This document shows, one piece after another, positions 1 through 9,086 of a stretch of DNA of 64,000 nt. Positions within the stretch are counted from its first letter, which is position 1. Each line of letters begins with the position of its first letter. Origin of the DNA: Paraflavitalea devenefica (GTDB lineage Bacteria; Bacteroidota; Bacteroidia; Chitinophagales; Chitinophagaceae); NCBI RefSeq assembly GCF_011759375.1, contig NZ_JAARML010000004.1, positions 124,001-188,000 on the forward strand, in the 5' to 3' direction. The position numbers and the translations under genes were made by a program. A model generated the notes under the pieces. That model was not told where the DNA came from, made no database searches, and was given only the letters and a program-made list of their open reading frames with translations.

Positions 1-1160
1 TGCTGGCCTGTAGTAAAGACAACAATACAACGGAGCCCCCGCCTGCCACCACCGAGGTAAAGCTGCCCACCCTGGTGGCCGATAGTGTGGGCAGTATCAC
101 CACCTCTACCGCCAGCTTTTTTGGCCGCATCACGGATAAAGGTGGCGGTGTGATCACCGACAGGGGCATTTATTGGGGCAAAACAGCCAATCCCACCCAA
201 AACAAGCTGACCGCCAACCTCTATAAAAGCAATGGCGAGTTTATCGTCGATATCAAAAACCTGGAACCCAACACCACCTATTATGTGCGGGGTTATGCCA
301 TCAACAGCAAGGGCACGGCCTACACACCCGACGTACCCTTTAATACCACAGGCGTTCCGGTAGCGGAGATGTTTACCGATACGGCGTATGCGGCCGGGGC
401 CACCACCCTGTTTGTGGCAGGCAAGGTAATAGATACCAAAGGCATCGGACTGAAAGAAACCGGTATCTGCCTCAGCAAGAACAACAATCCTACCATTGCC
501 GATACCAAAGTGGCGGCCGGCAGCAATGAGCTATCGCTCTTTTTACGCTTCAATGGCCTGGAGCCCGCTACCGACTATTATATCAGGGCCTACAGCACCA
601 ATGTATATGGCGCCACCGCTTATGGCAGCCCTGTGAAAGTGGCCACCATCCAAAAAGGGAATGTGACCTATACCCTGGCGCAAAATGCCAATCCTACTGC
701 TGAAGAAAGCGCCGCCTATGCGCGCATTAAAACAGCTTTTGACGAAGCGGTAGCTTACTACAATGAATTTACTTCCAATACCAAAACCCTCTCAGTCACC
801 TATAATACCGGCGTAGCCACGGCCGATGCCAATTTTGCCGGCAATATCCGGGTAGGCCCCAATGCAGGTTACCAGCGCACCGGCACCGCCCTGCACGAGA
901 TAGCTCATACGATGGGTGTGGGACAGCACTGGTACTGGACCAGCAACCTGATCATAGGAGGTGTGTACCAGGGTGTACAGGCCAACAAGCTGCTTCGTTT
1001 TATGACCCGCAACCCGGCGGAATCCCTGAAGGGCGACAACCTGCATTTCTGGCCTTATGGCATCAATGGCGCCAGTGAAGATACCGGCCAGGAGATGCTC
1101 TACATCACCAATGTCCTTGTGATGCAGGGGATGAAGAAAGATGGCCTGCCCAGCAATTAG
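1..1160 (+). CDS. Surface lipoprotein with two FN3-like repeats and an HExxH metalloprotease-like domain (5' truncated)
   Basis: The reading frame is already open at base 3, where Leu-Ala-Cys-Ser looks like the end of a lipobox (Cys codon at 9-11). The true start therefore lies just upstream of the window, and a GTG at 75 is not the real start. A Pro/Thr-rich linker leads into two repeats of about 95 residues, each with a GIYWG/GICLS-type strand and an 'LEPNTTYYVRGYA'-like motif, typical of Bacteroidota FN3-like modules. The last 150 residues contain HEIAHTMGVGQH, a zinc-metalloprotease signature in which the third His is one residue later than in the metzincin consensus. It is probably an outer-membrane-anchored, outward-facing protein. 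Substrate and peptidase activity are unproven. It ends 168 bases before a susC gene in the same direction. Confidence 0.75.
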   Translation, partial: LACSKDNNTTEPPPATTEVKLPTLVADSVGSITTSTASFFGRITDKGGGVITDRGIYWGKTANPTQNKLTANLYKSNGEFIVDIKNLEPNTTYYVRGYAINSKGTAYTPDVPFNTTGVPVAEMFTDTAYAAGATTLFVAGKVIDTKGIGLKETGICLSKNNNPTIADTKVAAGSNELSLFLRFNGLEPATDYYIRAYSTNVYGATAYGSPVKVATIQKGNVTYTLAQNANPTAEESAAYARIKTAFDEAVAYYNEFTSNTKTLSVTYNTGVATADANFAGNIRVGPNAGYQRTGTALHEIAHTMGVGQHWYWTSNLIIGGVYQGVQANKLLRFMTRNPAESLKGDNLHFWPYGINGASEDTGQEMLYITNVLVMQGMKKDGLPSN

Positions 1161-1228
1161 TTATGGGGGGAGATTAAAATTTCAAATTACGAGTCAGACC
1201 CTGCTATTTGGCGATTTACCCCCCATAA
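1161..1228. repeat. 10-bp inverted repeat with a 48-base loop
   Basis: TTATGGGGGG starts directly after the stop codon of the preceding lipoprotein gene and is matched by CCCCCCATAA at 1219-1228. The arms are perfect, but the long loop and the absence of a T-run argue against a simple terminator. It could be a small mobile-repeat remnant or an mRNA structure in the susC leader. The rest of the gap up to the susC start shows nothing recognisable. Confidence 0.4.
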
Positions 1229-1328
1229 AGCGGCCATTTAAAGGGGCATTTTGCAGTTGCCACTACCCCATTATACCTGTCCTGACATTCAGCAATTCAT
1301 CAAAACTTATTTCCAAAACAACCTGTTT

Positions 1329-4300
1329 ATGACAAAAAAACACCGGTTAAGAAGGTTAGGAAGCTGTGGTCTTTTCTTCCTCCTCTTGCTCGTTTTTGCC
1401 CATTTGGACGCTTCGGCCCAGTCTGAGATCACGGTGTCGGGCAAGATCCGGAGCGATTCTGCCACGCTCGAAGGCGTATCCATATCCCTGAAAAACAATC
1501 CCGCCAAAAGCACCCAATCGGGTAAGGGAGGCCTTTATTCTATAAAAGTGCCTGCCAACGGCACGCTGGTATTCTCCTACGTAGGCTACCAAACGCTGGA
1601 ACAGCCCATCGAAGGGAACAGTAAGATAGACGTGAAACTGATCGCTGATGACAAAGCCCTGGAAACAGTAGTGGTGAGCGTAGGCTTTGGCACCCAGAAA
1701 AAAACAAGCATGGTAAGCTCTATTACCAGCGTGGAGCCCAGGGAACTCAAAGGCCCTACCAGCAACCTGACCAGCATGATCGCCGGCCGGATATCCGGAG
1801 TAGTTGCTTATCAACGGAGCGGTGAGCCCGGTTCGGACAATGCTTCCTTCTTCATACGCGGCCTGGGTTCTTTCGGCGCCGGTAAAGTAGATCCCCTGAT
1901 CCTGGTGGATGGTATCGAATCATCCAGTACCGACCTGGCCCGCCTGCAGCCTGATGATATTGCTACTTTCTCTGTACTGAAAGATGCCACTGCCGCGGCC
2001 GTATACGGAGCAAGGGGCGCTAATGGGGTGCTGATCATTACCACCAAATCGGGTGTGGCCGGCTCTACCTCGCTTACCGGCCGGATAGAAAATTCCGTAT
2101 CTACCAATACCCGCAACTTCAAGCTGACCGATAATATTGCTTATATGGAGCTGGCCAATGAGGCCGCTTTGACCAGGAACTCTCCCGGCGGTTTGCCTTA
2201 TTCACAGACCAAGATCAACCGTACCATTGCCGGCGACAATCCCCTGTTGTATCCCAACAACAACTGGATCAACATGCTCATCAAGGATTATTCAATGAAC
2301 CAGCGCTACAACTTTGGTTTAAGCGGCGGCAGCCCCAAGGCGCGCTATTACCTGGCCGGTACCTATAATGTGGACAATGGTTTATTAAAAGAAAACTCGC
2401 TCAATGGGTTTGATAACAACATCAAGCTCCGCAACTATTCCATCCGGTCCAATATTGACCTCCGGTTTACCGCCACCACTACCGCCTCGGTAAGGTTGTA
2501 CGGCCAGTTTGATGATTACAACGGGCCTATCGGCGACCGGCAGAATGATGGCAGGATGGCCAACGGCGGACAGAAAATATTCAACCAGGCTATCTGGTCC
2601 AACCCGGTCATGTTCCCGGCCATTTACCCGCAGGAATACCTGCCGCATATCAGGCACCCGTTGTTCGGCAACCAGATCATCCCGGGTACGATTAACACCA
2701 TGTACACCAATCCTTATGCCTCCATGTTGAGCGGCTATGCGCAAATGAACTCCTCTACCCTGCAGGCGCAGGTAGAAGTAAAGCAGGACCTGGTGGCTAT
2801 TACGCCGGGTCTGTCGGCCAGGGCCATGGCCTATACCAGGCGGTATGCTTACTTCGACATGCAGCGGAGTTACACCCCTTTCTACTATAGCGCACAGACC
2901 CTCGACGACAAAACCCTGTCGGGTCTGCGGGCGCTCAACGATGGCAGCACCGGTTCCGTTCCCCCTACCGGCACTGAATTCGTGACCTATAACCCGGACA
3001 ACGAATTTAAAATGGTGAACAGCGTATTCTATACAGAAGCCGCCCTCAACTACAACCATACTTTCAACAATGTGCATGAAGTATCGGGCATGGTCATTGG
3101 CATCGTACGCAATTACCTCAACGGCAATGCCGGCAGCCTGGAAGCCAGTTTGCCTGCCCGCAACCTCGGCATATCAGGCCGTTTTACCTATGGCTATGAT
3201 AACCGCTATATGGCCGAGTTTGATTTTGGTTACAATGGCTCTGAGCGGTTTGATGAAGCAAGCCGTTTTGGTTTCTTCCCTTCCTTTGGACTGGCCTGGA
3301 ATGTTTCCAATGAAAAATTCTTTGAAAAGGCCAATAAGATCATCACCAACCTGAAGCTGAGAGGTACCTATGGATTGGTAGGTAACGACCAGATCGGACG
3401 CTCCACCGACCGTTTCTTCTACCTCTCCAGCGCCAATATGAGTAACGATGGCTATGGTTACAGGTTCGGCCTCGATTACAACTACTGGCGCCCGGGTATT
3501 TCACTCAACAGGTACGCCAATCCCGATATTACCTGGGAAAAATCAGAGCAGTTGAACGTTGGTATGGACCTCACTTTGTACAAGGCGCTGACCATTACCG
3601 TAGATGCTTACAGGAACATCCGTTCGCAAATATTGATGGCCCGTTCTTACATACCCACTACCATGGGCCTGCAGGCAGGCGTTTCGGCCAACGTAGGGAA
3701 AGCTCAGACACAGGGAGTGGATATCATGCTCAACTACGATAAAACCATCAACAAGGACTGGTGGCTACAGGCAAGGGGCAACTTCACCTATGCCACCAGC
3801 AAGATCCTGGTGTACGATGAACCTCCCTATTCCGGCGACCTCGCGCATTTGCTACATACAGGCAGTTCCACCTCGCAGGTTTATGGACTAATCGCCGAAA
3901 GACTGTTTTATGACCAGAAAGAAGTAGGCAACTCCCCCACCCAATCCTATGGTGATGTGATGGCCGGTGATATCAAATACCATGACATGGATGGCGACGG
4001 GCAGATCACCAACAATGATATGGTGCCGATTGGTTATCCCACTACGCCGGAGATCATTTATGGCTTTGGTTTTTCTGCCGGCTATAAAGGATTTGACCTG
4101 AGCACCTTCTTCCAGGGATCGGCCCGGTCTTCCTTCTTCATCAACCCGCAGAATATCTCCCCCTTCGTACGCAATGGCGGTTCACAGAACGGCCTCCTGC
4201 AGGTGGTTGCCAATGACCACTGGAGCGAAGACAACAGGAACAGTTATGCTTTCTGGCCGCGCCTCAGCAACTACTTCGTGGCCAACAACAACCAAACCTC

Positions 4301-4535
4301 CACCTGGTGGATGCGCAATGGCGCCTTCCTGCGATTGAAGACACTGGAACTGGGCTATACACTCCCTTCAACGTTCCTGAACCGCGTAGGCTTTAAAACA
4401 GCCAGGGCCTATATAAATGGCAGCAACCTGTTTGTATGGAGCCCGTTTGATATGTGGGACCCTGAAATGGGCGGCAATGGCCTTGGCTATCCTGTACAAA
4501 GAGTGTTCAACGTGGGCATCAATTTCAATCTCTAA
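1329..4535 (+). CDS. SusC-like TonB-dependent outer membrane receptor (PUL A)
   Basis: A TonB-dependent transporter of about 1068 residues that would import oligosaccharides across the outer membrane together with the SusD protein encoded next. The order is signal peptide (about 1-31), carboxypeptidase-regulatory-like beta-sandwich (about 34-105), a TonB-box-like 'ETVVVSVGFG', plug domain with 'LILVDGIESS' and 'AAVYGARGANGVLIITTK' (the SusC/RagA signature), then a long 22-strand-type barrel ending in an aromatic-rich strand with terminal 'FNL'. There is no STN domain, so it should not signal through FecR. An upstream in-frame start at 1251 is open, but the ATG at 1329 gives a proper basic-hydrophobic signal peptide. 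The stop codon is 10 bases before the susD start. No regulator for this locus lies in the window. Confidence 0.93.
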   Translation: MTKKHRLRRLGSCGLFFLLLLVFAHLDASAQSEITVSGKIRSDSATLEGVSISLKNNPAKSTQSGKGGLYSIKVPANGTLVFSYVGYQTLEQPIEGNSKIDVKLIADDKALETVVVSVGFGTQKKTSMVSSITSVEPRELKGPTSNLTSMIAGRISGVVAYQRSGEPGSDNASFFIRGLGSFGAGKVDPLILVDGIESSSTDLARLQPDDIATFSVLKDATAAAVYGARGANGVLIITTKSGVAGSTSLTGRIENSVSTNTRNFKLTDNIAYMELANEAALTRNSPGGLPYSQTKINRTIAGDNPLLYPNNNWINMLIKDYSMNQRYNFGLSGGSPKARYYLAGTYNVDNGLLKENSLNGFDNNIKLRNYSIRSNIDLRFTATTTASVRLYGQFDDYNGPIGDRQNDGRMANGGQKIFNQAIWSNPVMFPAIYPQEYLPHIRHPLFGNQIIPGTINTMYTNPYASMLSGYAQMNSSTLQAQVEVKQDLVAITPGLSARAMAYTRRYAYFDMQRSYTPFYYSAQTLDDKTLSGLRALNDGSTGSVPPTGTEFVTYNPDNEFKMVNSVFYTEAALNYNHTFNNVHEVSGMVIGIVRNYLNGNAGSLEASLPARNLGISGRFTYGYDNRYMAEFDFGYNGSERFDEASRFGFFPSFGLAWNVSNEKFFEKANKIITNLKLRGTYGLVGNDQIGRSTDRFFYLSSANMSNDGYGYRFGLDYNYWRPGISLNRYANPDITWEKSEQLNVGMDLTLYKALTITVDAYRNIRSQILMARSYIPTTMGLQAGVSANVGKAQTQGVDIMLNYDKTINKDWWLQARGNFTYATSKILVYDEPPYSGDLAHLLHTGSSTSQVYGLIAERLFYDQKEVGNSPTQSYGDVMAGDIKYHDMDGDGQITNNDMVPIGYPTTPEIIYGFGFSAGYKGFDLSTFFQGSARSSFFINPQNISPFVRNGGSQNGLLQVVANDHWSEDNRNSYAFWPRLSNYFVANNNQTSTWWMRNGAFLRLKTLELGYTLPSTFLNRVGFKTARAYINGSNLFVWSPFDMWDPEMGGNGLGYPVQRVFNVGINFNL

Positions 4536-4545
4536 AACTGTGAAC

Positions 4546-6468
4546 ATGTTCAAGCATAAATATATTTTCCTCCTTACTGTTTGTTCCACTTTCTTACTGC
4601 CTTCCTGTAAGAAATACCTGGACATCGTGCCCGATAATGCACCCACCCTCGATTACGCATTCACCCTGCGCAATGAGGCCCAGAAATTCCTGTTTACCTG
4701 CTATTCCTACCTGCCGGGCTCTACCGATCCGCAGGCAAGTGTGGGCTTCCTGGGCGGTGATGAAATATGGTTCCCGCTGGAGTATCGTGAGTTCGACGAA
4801 ACCATCTGGAACTGGGAAATAGCCCGGGGCAACCAGAACAGCAATAGGCCCTACGTGAACTACTGGGATGGAGACCGCTACGGTATCAAGGGTTTTGAGG
4901 CCATCCGGCAATGCAACATCTTCATAGAAAATGTATCCGACCTCAGCAAGGTGCCCGACCTTCCACAACCTGAACGGGAAAGATGGCTGGCCGAAGTGAA
5001 ATTCCTGAAAGCCTACTATCATTTCCTCCTGCTGCGTATGTATGGCGCCATACCATTGATAGATGTAAACATCCCTGTATCGGCCAAACCCGAAGATGTA
5101 AAAGTCAGCCGGGTACCATTTGACAGTTGTGTAAACTACATCGTAAAACTGCTGGATGAAGCGGCTGCTGTGCTCCCTTCTTTCATTGCCGACAGGAACA
5201 ATGAACTGGGACGCATTACCAGTCCCATTGCCAAAGCCATCAAGGCCCGTGTGCTTGTTACAGCCGCCAGCCCCCTGTTCAACGGCAACAGCGATCTCGC
5301 TGCTTCCCAAAACACCAATGGCCAGGCCCTGTATGCTGCAGCAGCAGATGATACCAAATGGACAAGGGCGGCACAAGCTTGTAAAGAAGCCATCGATATA
5401 GCAGAACAAAATAATTTCGGGCTTTATTATTTCCCGCCCTCTTCGTTCAAGCTATCGCAGCAAACCATTACGCAGATGAATATCCGCCAGGCGGTGTGTG
5501 AAAGATGGAATATAGAAAAGATATGGGGCAACTCCGGCCGGCAGGCCAACAGGCTGCAAACTACCTGCATGGGGCGGGTACACGCCGATGTGGCTTCCAA
5601 TACGAACCTGCGGGCCATGTTCAGCGCCACCATGAAAATGGCGGAACTCTTTTATACCCGCAATGGCGTACCCATTTCAGAAGACAAAACATTGAATTAC
5701 GAGAACAGGTATTCCACCCGTATGGCGGTAGACAGCGAACGTTATGTGATGGAGCCGGGCTATATCACTGCCCGACTCAACTTCGACAGGGAAGCACGTT
5801 TCTATGCCAACCTCTGTTTCGATGGCGGTACCTGGTACCTCTACAGCAGTCCTACCCAGTCTGATTCCGGCACGTATGTATTGAAAGCAAAGGCCAACCA
5901 GTACGGTGGTACGGATATCGGCGGCGGCATCAACCAGACCGGTTACTTTATCAAGAAACTGGTGGACTGGAACTTTTCTTTCAGCGCCAGCGGAGTAACC
6001 GTAAGGCCTTATGAATGGCCGGAAGTGAGACTGGCCGATCTGTATCTTTTGTATGCGGAAGCGGTCAATGAAGCAGGCGGCAATACTGAAGAGGCTTACA
6101 ACTATCTGAATAAGATACGCGCCCGTGCCGGCCTGCCCACCATACAGGATGCATGGACCAATTATTCTACCAACCCTACCAAATATACTACCAAAGCAGG
6201 CCTGCGTGAGATCATCAAGCGGGAAAGAGCCATTGAACTGGCTTTCGAAGGCAGCCGGTTCTGGGACCTGCGCCGGTGGAAGGATGCGGCTTATGAGCTG
6301 AACCAGCCTGTAAAAGGATGGACCATCTCAGGCACCAGCAATGATACTTACTACCAGGTAAGGACCTTGTTCCAGCAAAGGTTCATAGCGCCACGTGATT
6401 ACCTCTGGCCTATCCGCCTGAGCAATCTCTCTGTAAACCCCAACCTTGTACAAAACCCGGGCTGGTAA
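4546..6468 (+). CDS. SusD/RagB-like glycan-binding lipoprotein (PUL A)
   Basis: A 640-residue surface lipoprotein that caps the SusC barrel and binds glycan. The start is the ATG 10 bases after the susC stop, giving a signal peptide with lipobox LPSC (Cys21) followed by 'KKYLDIVP', the usual SusD N-terminus. A TPR-like helical core follows. The C-terminal RagB/SusD block has 'IIKRERAIELAFEGSRFWDLRRW', here split into ERAIELAFEGSRFWDLRR and flanking residues, which is diagnostic. An open frame further upstream (from 4417) lies inside susC and is not used. At 640 residues it is longer than the common 500-550, with the extra length in the middle. Translational coupling with susC is likely. Confidence 0.92.
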   Translation: MFKHKYIFLLTVCSTFLLPSCKKYLDIVPDNAPTLDYAFTLRNEAQKFLFTCYSYLPGSTDPQASVGFLGGDEIWFPLEYREFDETIWNWEIARGNQNSNRPYVNYWDGDRYGIKGFEAIRQCNIFIENVSDLSKVPDLPQPERERWLAEVKFLKAYYHFLLLRMYGAIPLIDVNIPVSAKPEDVKVSRVPFDSCVNYIVKLLDEAAAVLPSFIADRNNELGRITSPIAKAIKARVLVTAASPLFNGNSDLAASQNTNGQALYAAAADDTKWTRAAQACKEAIDIAEQNNFGLYYFPPSSFKLSQQTITQMNIRQAVCERWNIEKIWGNSGRQANRLQTTCMGRVHADVASNTNLRAMFSATMKMAELFYTRNGVPISEDKTLNYENRYSTRMAVDSERYVMEPGYITARLNFDREARFYANLCFDGGTWYLYSSPTQSDSGTYVLKAKANQYGGTDIGGGINQTGYFIKKLVDWNFSFSASGVTVRPYEWPEVRLADLYLLYAEAVNEAGGNTEEAYNYLNKIRARAGLPTIQDAWTNYSTNPTKYTTKAGLREIIKRERAIELAFEGSRFWDLRRWKDAAYELNQPVKGWTISGTSNDTYYQVRTLFQQRFIAPRDYLWPIRLSNLSVNPNLVQNPGW

Positions 6469-6478
6469 TAAACTATTT

Positions 6479-6511
6479 AGACCTGACAGGTTTTGGAAAC
6501 CTGTCAGGTCT
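6479..6511. repeat. REP-like perfect palindrome between susD and the next lipoprotein gene
   Basis: A 15-bp perfect stem (AGACCTGACAGGTTT, paired with its reverse complement at 6497-6511) closes a 3-base loop. It starts 10 bases after the susD stop codon. I recall closely similar 'acctgacaggt' palindromes scattered between genes of many Bacteroidota, so this is probably a repetitive extragenic palindrome, not a site unique to this locus. The T-run after it is poor (TCTTATAAACC). It may still stabilise the susCD mRNA end or dampen read-through into the downstream genes. Confidence 0.7.
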
Positions 6512-6527
6512 TATAAACCTAAAAGTT

Positions 6528-7721
6528 ATGAAACAATATCTCAAACTATCGTTGCTCACTGTAAGCATAGGATGGCTTGTTTATTCCTGTGCCAAAGTAG
6601 ACACCAATTCACCCCTCACGCCCAGTCTGGGTGCGCCGGGTGTTGTTACCAATGTAACCGTGAAAAATGACAGCGCCAAAGCCATCCTTACCTATACCCT
6701 GCCCAATGCGGCAGACATTGCTTATGTAAAAGCAGTGTACAGCCTCGCCACCGGCCATATAAGAGAAGTAAAGGCCAGTGTATACGACAACAATTTAGTG
6801 CTTGATGGTTTTGGAGATACCCTTCAACACGAAGTGAAGCTGTATGCCGTGAATAAAGCAGAAGTAGCCTCCGCCCCTGTTACGGTGACGGTGAAGCCCC
6901 TGGAGAATCCTATCTGGGGTGTTTTCAGGAATATGAAAGTATATCCCGACTTTGCAGGCATCAGGGTCATCACCAAAAACCCAACCCGGTTCAACATCGC
7001 CATTGAGATACTCCAGGACTCATTGGGTCAATGGTTCCCCTACAACGGTATCTATACGTCCACCGATTCTATCAACAGTGCGATCAGGGGCATGGACACT
7101 ATACCCAAAAAGCTGGCCTTCTTTGTGCGGGACCGCTTCCTGAACCGTACCGATACCCTCTTTCAAACCCTTACCCCCTTCTATGAAACGGCCATTGCAA
7201 AAAGTAGTTACCGGGAGTATACCTTACCGGGAGATGCAGTTTCTGCCTGGGCCTCCAACAGGGTATCCAACCTTTGGGACGGGAACTGGGAACATTGGCC
7301 CGGATGCAATATCACCACAGATCAAGGCAAGCCTTCGGTGGTCACCTTTGAGATCGGCAAGCTTGCCCAACTCAGCCGGATCGTGATCTGGGACTATGCA
7401 GAGTATTTAAATTCCGGCAGGGGCTATTACTATGCCGGTAATCCACGGAAGTTTGAGATCTGGGCCAGCGCCAATCCTCCGCTGGACGGAAGCTGGGCCA
7501 ACTGGACCCTCATGGCTACCTGCGAGGAAATAAAGCCTTCCGGTCTTCCCTATGGCCAATTAACCAATGAAGACCGTACAGCAGGTATGGCCGGATTCAA
7601 TTGGGACCTGCGGTCTGATGTGTCTAAAATGCGGTATATAAGGATTAAAGTGAACCAAAACTGGGCAGGCTCCTACTTCCAGTCATTGAGCGAAGTGCAG
7701 GTGTATGGCGACCCACGATAA
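6528..7721 (+). CDS. Surface lipoprotein with DUF4959-, DUF5126- and DUF5000-like domains
   Basis: A 397-residue lipoprotein with lipobox VYSC (Cys21). The N-terminal about 100 residues ('GAPGVVTNVTVKNDSAKAILTY') look like the FN3-type DUF4959 domain. The middle ('NPIWGVFRNMKVYPDFAGIRV') resembles DUF5126. The last about 150 residues are a discoidin/F5-8C-like DUF5000 module with 'VSNLWDGNWEHWPG', 'VTFEIGKLAQLSRIVIWD' and a terminal 'SLSEVQVYG'. This domain order usually sits directly after susCD in Bacteroidota glycan loci, where such proteins act as extra surface glycan-binding proteins. The ligand is not known from sequence; the linked galactan-type enzymes suggest a plant beta-galactan. 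Confidence 0.8.
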   Translation: MKQYLKLSLLTVSIGWLVYSCAKVDTNSPLTPSLGAPGVVTNVTVKNDSAKAILTYTLPNAADIAYVKAVYSLATGHIREVKASVYDNNLVLDGFGDTLQHEVKLYAVNKAEVASAPVTVTVKPLENPIWGVFRNMKVYPDFAGIRVITKNPTRFNIAIEILQDSLGQWFPYNGIYTSTDSINSAIRGMDTIPKKLAFFVRDRFLNRTDTLFQTLTPFYETAIAKSSYREYTLPGDAVSAWASNRVSNLWDGNWEHWPGCNITTDQGKPSVVTFEIGKLAQLSRIVIWDYAEYLNSGRGYYYAGNPRKFEIWASANPPLDGSWANWTLMATCEEIKPSGLPYGQLTNEDRTAGMAGFNWDLRSDVSKMRYIRIKVNQNWAGSYFQSLSEVQVYGDPR

Positions 7722-7746
7722 CCTATAAACAATTAAACAGTCTTCC

Positions 7747-8976
7747 ATGAAATATACATACAGGTATCCGGCAATGCTGCTTTGCATGATAGCAATCCTG
7801 CTCATGACAGGCGCTTGTTCCAAAATGGATGAATACAAAGAGAAATACGTACCCAAAGGAGAGATCACCTATACGGGTAAAGTAGACAGCATTCGTATGT
7901 TCTCCGGTAAGAACCGTGTTAAATTCAAAGCGCTCCTGAGCCCCGACCCGCGGGTAACACACTACCGGGTATACTGGGGCGGAAGAGCGGATTCCATTAC
8001 CTTCCAGGTGACGCAATCCGGAGGAGCTATTGAACAGATCATCTCCAACATTCCCGAGAGTGAACAAACTTTTGAGTTCATCACCTTCGATGCGCAGGGC
8101 AACAGATCTATCTCTGCTTTCAAAAATGTTGCTTCCTATGGTAGCCGCTACCAGGAATCATTGTTGAACAGGCGGATCATCAACAGCGTATTGAACTCCA
8201 ACCTTCAAACGGCTATTACATTGGTAGGTATGGATAAGGCGACCGGCGTTTTCAATACAGAAGTACGCTACCTGAAGACCACTGGCGACAGCGCCTCCTG
8301 CCAGGTACCTTTAACAACTACCGATACTTTCCTGCTTGACCATAAATATGGCAGCGAAGTAAACTTCCGCACCTGGTATCGTCCCGACAGCACCTGTATA
8401 GACACTTTCTTTACAGCTTATACCGCTTACCAGCCTATATCAGGCGCCGCCTGGATAGACCTGAGCTCTCAACTGGTAAAAAACTACGGGAGTCCCTTTC
8501 AGCGGGGAACCTGGGATGGCAGCCGGTGGGGCGTGTTGGCCGACTGGACTACCTCGCCTGATGTAAAAAATACCTCCAGCGGAACTTATGGAGGATACGA
8601 ATTAAGAAGCGGTGTAGGCGTATTATCCATGGAAGGCGGATGGGGGCTCCCGGCTGTTCCCAATGGCAAGATATACCAGGTGGTGCACCTGCCTTATGCA
8701 GGAACATGGCGCTTTGGCGCCCATGTGGATGCGCTGGGCAGTGCAGGCACCAAGTATCTGGCCGTGAATGAAGGCACTACCATGCCCGACTTCGCCGATG
8801 TTACTACCGCCACTTACTACTATAATTTTTCTACGGTGGCAGGAGGTTCCAAACCCTACATAGAGTTTACCGCAGCAGCTCCTATGGATGTATGTATCGG
8901 GTTTGTGGCCAGCATGCCTAATACCGGCAGTTATTATAAAGTCAAGAGTGTTTCACTGAGCTATTATAAGCAATAG
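7747..8976 (+). CDS. DUF4998-like surface lipoprotein (C-terminus DUF5013-like)
   Basis: A 409-residue lipoprotein with lipobox TGAC (Cys24). It opens with 'KMDEYKEKYVPKGEITYTGKVDSI', here read in short pieces (KMDEYKEKYVP, GEITYTGKVDSI), and 'HYRVYWGGRADSITF', the hallmark of the DUF4998 family. The C-terminal about 180 residues form a lectin-like sandwich with 'NGKIYQVVHLPYAGTWRFG' (DUF5013-like) and 'YYKVKSVSLSYYK'. It lies 25 bases after the DUF4959 gene and is probably the last member of the binding/transport transcription unit, because a terminator-like hairpin follows. A surface glycan-binding role is inferred from family context only. Confidence 0.78.
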   Translation: MKYTYRYPAMLLCMIAILLMTGACSKMDEYKEKYVPKGEITYTGKVDSIRMFSGKNRVKFKALLSPDPRVTHYRVYWGGRADSITFQVTQSGGAIEQIISNIPESEQTFEFITFDAQGNRSISAFKNVASYGSRYQESLLNRRIINSVLNSNLQTAITLVGMDKATGVFNTEVRYLKTTGDSASCQVPLTTTDTFLLDHKYGSEVNFRTWYRPDSTCIDTFFTAYTAYQPISGAAWIDLSSQLVKNYGSPFQRGTWDGSRWGVLADWTTSPDVKNTSSGTYGGYELRSGVGVLSMEGGWGLPAVPNGKIYQVVHLPYAGTWRFGAHVDALGSAGTKYLAVNEGTTMPDFADVTTATYYYNFSTVAGGSKPYIEFTAAAPMDVCIGFVASMPNTGSYYKVKSVSLSYYKQ

Positions 8977-9018
8977 TACCTATGAACAATCCGTCACTAT
9001 GATATGCTTCGTTCACGG

Positions 9019-9048
9019 GAGGGGGGTTAATGCAGTCCCCCCTCTTTT
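9019..9048 (+). terminator. Terminator-like hairpin after the DUF4998 gene
   Basis: GAGGGGGG (9019-9026) pairs perfectly with CCCCCCTC (9037-9044) over a 10-base loop and is followed by TTTT. The geometry fits an intrinsic terminator on the + strand. It would separate the SusC/SusD/lipoprotein unit from the glycoside hydrolase genes downstream, or let only part of the transcripts through. Confidence 0.65.
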
Positions 9049-9086
9049 ATAGAGCAGCCATAAAAAAATAAGTTACCTTCCGCTCA

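Noticed and set aside
1251..1328. Longer N-terminus for the PUL A SusC
   Set aside because: The extra 26 residues would put a Cys- and Pro-containing stretch before a complete signal peptide.
4594..5409. Open frame of about 271 codons opposite susD of PUL A
   Set aside because: Antisense to a certain susD gene, with no family features.
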